Shown here one piece after another: positions 61,101-64,000 of a DNA stretch of 64,000 nt. Where the stretch lies: contig CAVZRC010000004.1 in assembly GCA_963777695.1 (NCBI GenBank), positions 1,178,001 to 1,242,000 of the forward strand, in the 5' to 3' direction. Made by a program: the position numbers and the translations under genes. The stretch is from CAVZRC01 sp963777695 (GTDB lineage: Bacteria > Planctomycetota > Planctomycetia > Isosphaerales > Isosphaeraceae). Below the pieces are notes generated by a model. It had not been told where the DNA came from and searched no databases. It was given only the letters and a program-made list of their open reading frames with translations. Position 1 is the stretch's first letter. Every line of letters starts with the position of its first letter.

Positions 61101-64000
61101 GACCCGTATCGCTCCCCTCGGGCCAGATCTCGACGACTGTCACGCTCGCGGCCGACGAACCGGTGACTTTCTCCGCCCAGAGCGGCGACGCACACGTGAC
61201 CGTCTCCATCTCCGGAGACGTGCTGACCCTCACCCCCAACGAGCCCGGCTTCAAGGGGACCGTCCCGATCCTGGTCACCGCCACGGATCCGTACGGCCGG
61301 ACGGCGCGCGAGTCGTTCGACTTCAACGTGGACATCGGCGCGATCTATGGCACGATCACCCCGAGCACCGACTCCGATCCCCAGCAGTTCGAGGGCGTCA
61401 CCGTCTTCCTCGACACCAACGGGAACGGTCTGCTCGACCCGGGCGAGCCCACGACCATTACCGACGCGAACGGCGACTACTCCTTCACCAATCTTCCACC
61501 CGGCACGGCGAACGTCGCCGCGGTGGTCGCGAACGATGCTAGCTCGCAGGTCACATTCCTCTTAAGCTCGCAGGGTAGTCAAGGCTCCGATCCCAGCTCG
61601 CTCATCTCGTTCGATAATGCCGTCTACTTCGTCGCCGATGATGGACTGACCGGTCAGCAGCTCTGGCGGTTCGACGGGACGAACACGACCCGGATCACCG
61701 ACATCACCGCGGGCCCCTACGGGTCCGAGTTCGAAAACATGATGGTCGTCGGGAGCGACCTGTATTTCACCGCCTACGATGGGAGCACCAGTTGGCTCTA
61801 CCAATACGACGGGAGCCGTCTGACGCAAGTCACGACCAGCAAAGCCGGCGGCGCCAACCCCTATGACCTGACTGTGCTGAACGGCGTACTCTACTTCATT
61901 GGCCACGATAATAGCGACGATTCGTGGCTGTACGAGTACAACGGGACGGCCCTGACCCAGGTGACAACCTCGGCGTCCGGTGTCTCCTACCCCTATGATC
62001 TGACCGTGATGAACGGCGCCCTTTACTTCATTGGCTACGGCGGCGATGGCAATGGCCTGTACGAGTACGACGGAACGAAACTGACCCAGGTGAACACCTC
62101 GGGGCTAGGCATCACATACCCCTATCAACTCTTCGCCGACGACGACACGCTGTACTTCGCCGGATACGACAGCAATTTCGATTCCTGGCTGTACAAATAC
62201 GACGGGACGAGCGCGACCCCGGTGACGACCTCCGCGTCCGGCGGCTCGGACCCCCAAGATTTCACGGACGTGAATGGAGACCTCTACTTCGAGGGGCATG
62301 ACAGCAGCGGATCGCTCTGGTTGTACGAGTACAACGGGACGTCCGTGACCCAGGTGCCTGGCGCCACGCTCGACGCGAACTCGGCCCCCGAGTTTTTCGC
62401 ACTCAATGGCATCCTCTACTTCGCGGGCGAAGACAGCAACGGCAAGGAGTGGCTCTACGAGTACGACGGAACCAATGTGACCCCGGTGACGACCGCCGCG
62501 AGCGGCGGATCCGATCCGAGCAACCTGTTCGCATTCGATGGGGCGTTGTACTTCGAAGGGAAAGACAGCAACGGCGAGCTCTTACTCTACGAGTACCAGG
62601 CCACGGGCGTGACCCCGGTGACGACCGATGCATCGGGTACCTACCCCGGCGATCTCACGATCTTCGACGGAGACCTCTATTTCGGGGGCTATGGCAACGA
62701 CGGCGGCGGGCTGTACAAGTACGATGGGACGAAGCTGACCCAGGTGACGAACATCACCACCGGCGGCATCTTCACCTATGACCTCACGATCGTCGATGGC
62801 ACCTTGTACTTCTCGGGGTGGGGCGAGTCCACCGGCTACGAGCTATGGTCCTACCACGGGACCGACACCACCGCTTCCCTCGTGGCGGATGTCAACGTCC
62901 AGCAGGCTCAGCCCGCGGACATGGCCGTCTTCAACGGATCGCTCTATCTAGTCGAGGATGGCGCATACGGCAATTCGCTCTACCAGACCAACGGAACTGG
63001 CACCTCAATCGTGAGCGACTCCGAGACCGGAGCCACGGTCGAAGGGCCATCTCAGCTCACGGTGGTCAGCAGCACGCTCCTCGCTTTCGAAGCACAGGAC
63101 AACTCGGGCTATGAGTGGCTCTATACGTACGACGGGACTCATATCAACCAGGTGACATCACCCACGCTCGGCGGCTCGAATCCCGTCATACTCGACGTGA
63201 TCGACGGTGTGGTCTACTTCTCGGCCGATGACAGCAACGGGATCTCCTGGCTCTATAGCTACGACGGGAACAACTTGACGCAGGTGACGAATTCGATGTC
63301 GGGCGGCTCGAGCCCATCCGCTCCGATCGCCGTGGGGAACGTCATCTACTTCAGTGCCGAGGATTCCAGCGGAGATTCCTTGCTATACGAGTACGACGGG
63401 ACGATGGCCACGCCAGTGACGTCGATCGCGAACGGCGGCTCCTCGCCGACCGACCTCGTCAATCTGGATGGTGTTCTCTACTTCCTGGGGCTCGATGACA
63501 ACGACTCGGGCTGGCTTTACAGTTACGACGGTAGTAATCTGCTACAGGTCGCCCCGTACTCGTCAGGCCCGACCAATTACGGCCAGCTCGTCGTCGATGG
63601 TTCCACCCTGTTCTTCACCGACGAGGACAGCGATGGAGTCAACTGGCTCTATGAAGTCATCGACGGGGCCGTGAGCCCGGTGACCTCGGTCGCGACGGGG
63701 GGCTCGACGCCGACCGACCTCACCGTGCTCAACGGCATACTCTACTTCGTCGCCCAGGACAACACCCTCACCGATTATCTCTTCGAGTATGACGGCAACA
63801 AGGTCACCCAGATCACCTCGTCGAACCTCGGCTCGTCCCCGATGGATCTGACGTCGTTCGCGGGCGACCTGTTTTTCGTGGCCGCGGATTCGACCCGGGG
63901 CGAAGAGCTCTGGAAGTACGACGGTACGACCGCCGACCAACTCCTCGATATCAATCCCGGCCCGGCCACCTCGGAGATCTCCGACTTCACCGTGGTCGGC
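31222..64000 (+). CDS. Giant multidomain extracellular protein, at least ~10,900 residues (3' end outside window; seven frame breaks)
   Basis: The ATG at 31222 follows GGAGA by six bases. The basic N-terminus leads into LEDRTLLF (residues 35-42), an LEPR-XLL-like signature that marks planctomycete surface proteins. From there coding is continuous to 64000, apart from single frame changes at about 34187, 39184, 40297, 40487, 48889, 58760 and 60297. At each one the same or a directly following domain resumes in another frame with no gap, ribosome site or signal peptide, so one gene is the best reading. Order: HetC-like, peptidoglycan-binding-like, ~105-residue modules, RTX, PPC, FG-GAP, ELWxxDGT/SBBP, LRR, glycine-rich, SdrD-B-like, DGT propeller. 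It is probably exported and calcium-stabilised, for adhesion or envelope structure. If some breaks are genuine it is a decaying gene. Confidence 0.75.
34188..39183 (+). CDS. Giant protein, open segment 2: block of ~105-residue modules and FN3-like domain
   Basis: The frame remains open to a stop at 39449-39451. It completes module 1 and holds modules 2-7 (starting near 35401, 35827, 36530, 36870, 37220 and 38010). An FN3-like domain is at about 34700-34980 (LAPGTYFIEYTFTNAAGAET, then GITGYKLYLGSSPGGPT). Helical linkers with a recurring pattern lie at 34470-34620, 37730-37960 and 38940-39110 (LFDQFGGWLDNLQSS; LTQVGDYLSNLSVS; VISFLSGVLDTNI, each followed by LP plus Val, Leu or Met and a G or N). 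No catalytic motif is seen. Codon use is strongly GC3-biased, like the housekeeping genes. Confidence 0.75.
39184..40297 (+). CDS. Giant protein, open segment 3: beta-rich segment
   Basis: Continues segment 2 (GWLLAANGRVATSPGDVTVI) through large beta-strand-rich repeats (LSGGFNVGIPGLGLSLSGDV; FSATIPGFSATGRLGFFDVT) to a helical linker (YLGDFLSNILGNVLGEIDSV). The frame stops at 40548-40550, but the protein leaves it near 40297. No known domain is recognised; the pattern suggests a beta-barrel or beta-solenoid-like spacer. Confidence 0.65.
40298..40486 (+). CDS. Giant protein, open segment 4: short linker segment
   Basis: About 63 codons in a third frame (SVSDISGGGFDIPILDHPST, LITYTMPDLDVGFGFSEYFP) join segment 3 to segment 5. 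The frame ends at 40505-40507. Two one-base losses only about 190 bp apart bracket it, the pattern expected from local sequence error. It has no start codon context of its own. Confidence 0.6.
40487..48888 (+). CDS. Giant protein, open segment 5: RTX calcium-binding blocks and PPC-like domains
   Basis: About 2,800 residues; the frame stops only at 49828-49830. After a lead-in (ELAGSLGVKIHLAFGYDTQG) it contains eight blocks of RTX nonapeptides (GGxGNDxIxGG type, bound by Ca2+ as beta-rolls), interrupted by modules 8-11 (about 42760, 44325, 45170 and 48230). Three PPC-like beta-sandwiches follow at 45720-46890, the last two being close copies. It ends in the first FG-GAP repeat (GDITGDGYSDFISSEQD). 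RTX repeats usually fold only after export into calcium-rich medium, which supports an extracellular place. A type I secretion signal is normally at the extreme C-terminus and is not in the window. Confidence 0.78.
41194..42350 (+). repeat. RTX (hemolysin-type calcium-binding) repeat block A
   Basis: About 40 near-continuous nonapeptides of form GGxGNDxI/LxG (for example GGSGNDSIYGGTGNDSIYGG). The DNA is correspondingly repetitive (CGGCAACGACxxx). Each pair of turns binds Ca2+ in a parallel beta-roll. Further blocks of the same type lie at about 42493-42745, 43165-43540, 44026-44235, 44797-44875, 45586-45675, 46966-47115, 47575-47735 and 57121-57215. Confidence 0.92.
46111..46890 (+). repeat. 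Tandem duplication of a PPC-like domain
   Basis: Two consecutive units of about 390-400 bp, starting PDLAASSTRAEPFPLVDASG at 46111 and PDLAASSTQSQPFPLVDASG at 46516, are nearly identical over long stretches (TEWFSVPLNH, GTSADSISL, AIDSAGPVTLTVY). The first unit keeps a longer end before DYELWTV. Similarity is visible at DNA level, so the duplication is recent compared with the dispersed modules. Confidence 0.85.
48748..52960 (+). repeat. FG-GAP/VCBS repeat region
   Basis: Ten calcium-loop signatures D-x-N/T-G-D-G-x-x-D-h occur, among them GDITGDGYSDF, GDFNGDGIAD, DFNGDGTPDF, GDINGDGSDD, GDFNGDGYDD, GDITGDGHSD, GDVNGDGLGD, GDINGDGYQD and GDFNGDGKPD. They are spaced unevenly because modules 12 and 13 and a jelly-roll-like domain interrupt them. 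The fold is expected to be an integrin-alpha-like beta-propeller. Confidence 0.88.
48889..58759 (+). CDS. Giant protein, open segment 6: FG-GAP, ELWxxDGT, SBBP and LRR domains
   Basis: About 3,290 residues; the frame stops at 59189-59191. Ten FG-GAP/VCBS repeats (GDFNGDGIADIAV, GDINGDGSDDLGG and others) make an integrin-alpha-like propeller interrupted by modules 12 and 13. A MAM/jelly-roll-like domain is at about 49700-50280 (YEGWYVNDDVRIEAQ). Modules 14 and 15 follow, then a RWYEFTTLGDG domain. ELWxxDGT repeats (54085-55285) enclose seven SBBP repeats (55285-56540). Then come a PPC-like domain, a short RTX block and an internalin-like LRR (57310-58380) split by module 16. No protease or glycosidase active site is visible, so binding and structure are the likely roles. 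Confidence 0.78.
54085..56610 (+). repeat. ELWxxDGT repeats enclosing seven SBBP repeats
   Basis: ELWxxDGT-type units include ELWTSNGTTAGT, ELWVSDGTINGTKVVKDINP and ELWQSNGTTAGTVLVKDITS. The next unit opens LFFTADTDGG at 55255, but its second half, LELWMNNGTAAGTSRV, appears only at 56545. Between them are seven SBBP units with core x-QFGTSGxDxAxGVAVDxSGNIYVxGxT (starting near 55300). Confidence 0.85.
57310..58380 (+). repeat. Internalin-like leucine-rich repeats split by a module
   Basis: An N-cap (DPMLRLAVARALGIPV), then 22-residue LRR units: LTQLDAGDYGIKDLEGLQFA, NLTTLDLSNNSGITDLTWLE, LRGLSMDNTGLTELG. After an insertion of about 365 bp the series resumes with DVGSLAALTNLQFLSFDNN, NLRVLSLQNNQVADISPLAN and SLQFLDLSNNQVSNIDALTG. 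LRRs of this type bind proteins or glycans. Confidence 0.88.
58760..60297 (+). CDS. Giant protein, open segment 7: glycine-rich region
   Basis: It starts with a beta-helix-like cap (VTSSNALEIEVGNNVTIDPK), then about 350 residues that are roughly half glycine (GGTGGTGGTGGPGGGGSGG and similar), like PE_PGRS or collagen-like tracts. The DNA uses more GGT, GGA, AAT and CAA codons than the flanks. It holds a perfect run of the 9-mer GGCACGGGC near 59888-59935, a likely slippage site. The frame stops at 60327-60329, but the protein continues in another frame from about 60297. Confidence 0.72.
58960..60060 (+). repeat. Glycine-rich tract with perfect 9-bp tandem repeat
   Basis: About half of all residues are glycine, mostly in GG-x and GxGG steps. 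Near 59888-59935 the 9-mer GGCACGGGC is repeated about five times without change. The tract is flanked by ordinary beta-domain sequence on both sides. Confidence 0.85.
60298..64000 (+). CDS. Giant protein, open segment 8: SdrD-B-like domain and DGT-repeat propeller (open at window end)
   Basis: Open without a stop to base 64000. It begins VLMRVQNIETDGFTQDYSGY, then a CARDB/cadherin-like part (FKGTVPILVTATDPYGRTAR), then an SdrD-B/prealbumin-like domain at about 61345-61520 (GVTVFLDTNGNGLLDPGEP, DANGDYSFTNLPPGTANVAA). From about 61600 come 18 repeats of about 45 residues with core W-L-Y-x-Y-D-G-T, a variant of ELWxxDGT. These should fold as one or more beta-propellers. The last unit seen reads ELWKYDGTTADQLLDINPGP, close to the classical ELWxxDGT form. 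Confidence 0.75.
61600..64000 (+). repeat. Array of ~45-residue DGT propeller repeats (18 units, continuing)
   Basis: Units contain LYFxGxDxxG, then WLYxYDGTxxTQVTT, then GGSxPxDLTVLNGxLYF. There are 18 cores between 61670 and 63930 at a spacing of about 125-140 bp, with no stop. The repeat is a relative of ELWxxDGT. Confidence 0.85.

Overview
The window is high-GC DNA from a planctomycete, most like the Isosphaeraceae/Gemmataceae group. The evidence is family content: PSD1/planctomycete cytochrome proteins, DUF1501 proteins, a CotH-dehydrogenase-cytochrome c fusion, an ECF sigma factor fused to a membrane anchor and outer domains, and an N-terminal LEPR-XLL-like signature on a giant secreted protein. 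Assignment is by recognition of sequence motifs only; no search was run.

Layout. 1-3425: a hot-dog thioesterase, a decayed IS91-type transposase, a small secreted protein of unknown function, and gene-poor DNA with hairpins and a 42-bp tandem repeat. 3426-13316: a plus-strand cluster for outer-compartment catabolism (CotH/dehydrogenase/cytochrome c fusion, PSD1 cytochrome protein, DUF1501 protein, glucuronoyl-esterase-like protein). 13317-16550: a broken-up zone holding the 3' end of a tRNA-Leu with its terminator, a truncated secreted leader, an intact two-domain esterase/hydrolase, and a head-to-head junction of two gene fragments. 16712-21826: a tight minus-strand operon (Abhydrolase_10 protein, CitMHS transporter, AtuA-like pair), probably for uptake and breakdown of an organic acid or terpenoid-like compound. 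22222-28843: a type-B carboxylesterase, the sigma-factor fusion, a sugar phosphate isomerase/epimerase and a fragment of a 2-hydroxyacid dehydrogenase. 29197-30297: a redoxin-like/2OG-Fe(II) oxygenase fusion.

31222 to the right edge (32.8 kb) reads as one giant extracellular protein of at least about 10,900 residues, whose end lies outside the window. Its order is: LEPR-XLL-like signature, HetC/phospholipase-C-like segment, peptidoglycan-binding-like domain, a series of ~105-residue beta modules, RTX calcium-binding repeats, PPC-like domains, FG-GAP propeller repeats, ELWxxDGT repeats holding a nested SBBP propeller, an internalin-like LRR, a glycine-rich tract, an SdrD-B-like domain and 18 or more DGT-type propeller repeats. 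The ~105-residue module occurs about 16 times and repeatedly sits inside other domains, splitting them. This is the most interesting feature of the window.

Caution: about 15 single-frame breaks occur in otherwise well-conserved genes (seven of them in the giant gene). Most can be repaired by one or two bases in GC-rich runs, which points to uncorrected indels in the assembly rather than to gene death. Frameshifted genes are therefore given as single loci with the break positions stated.
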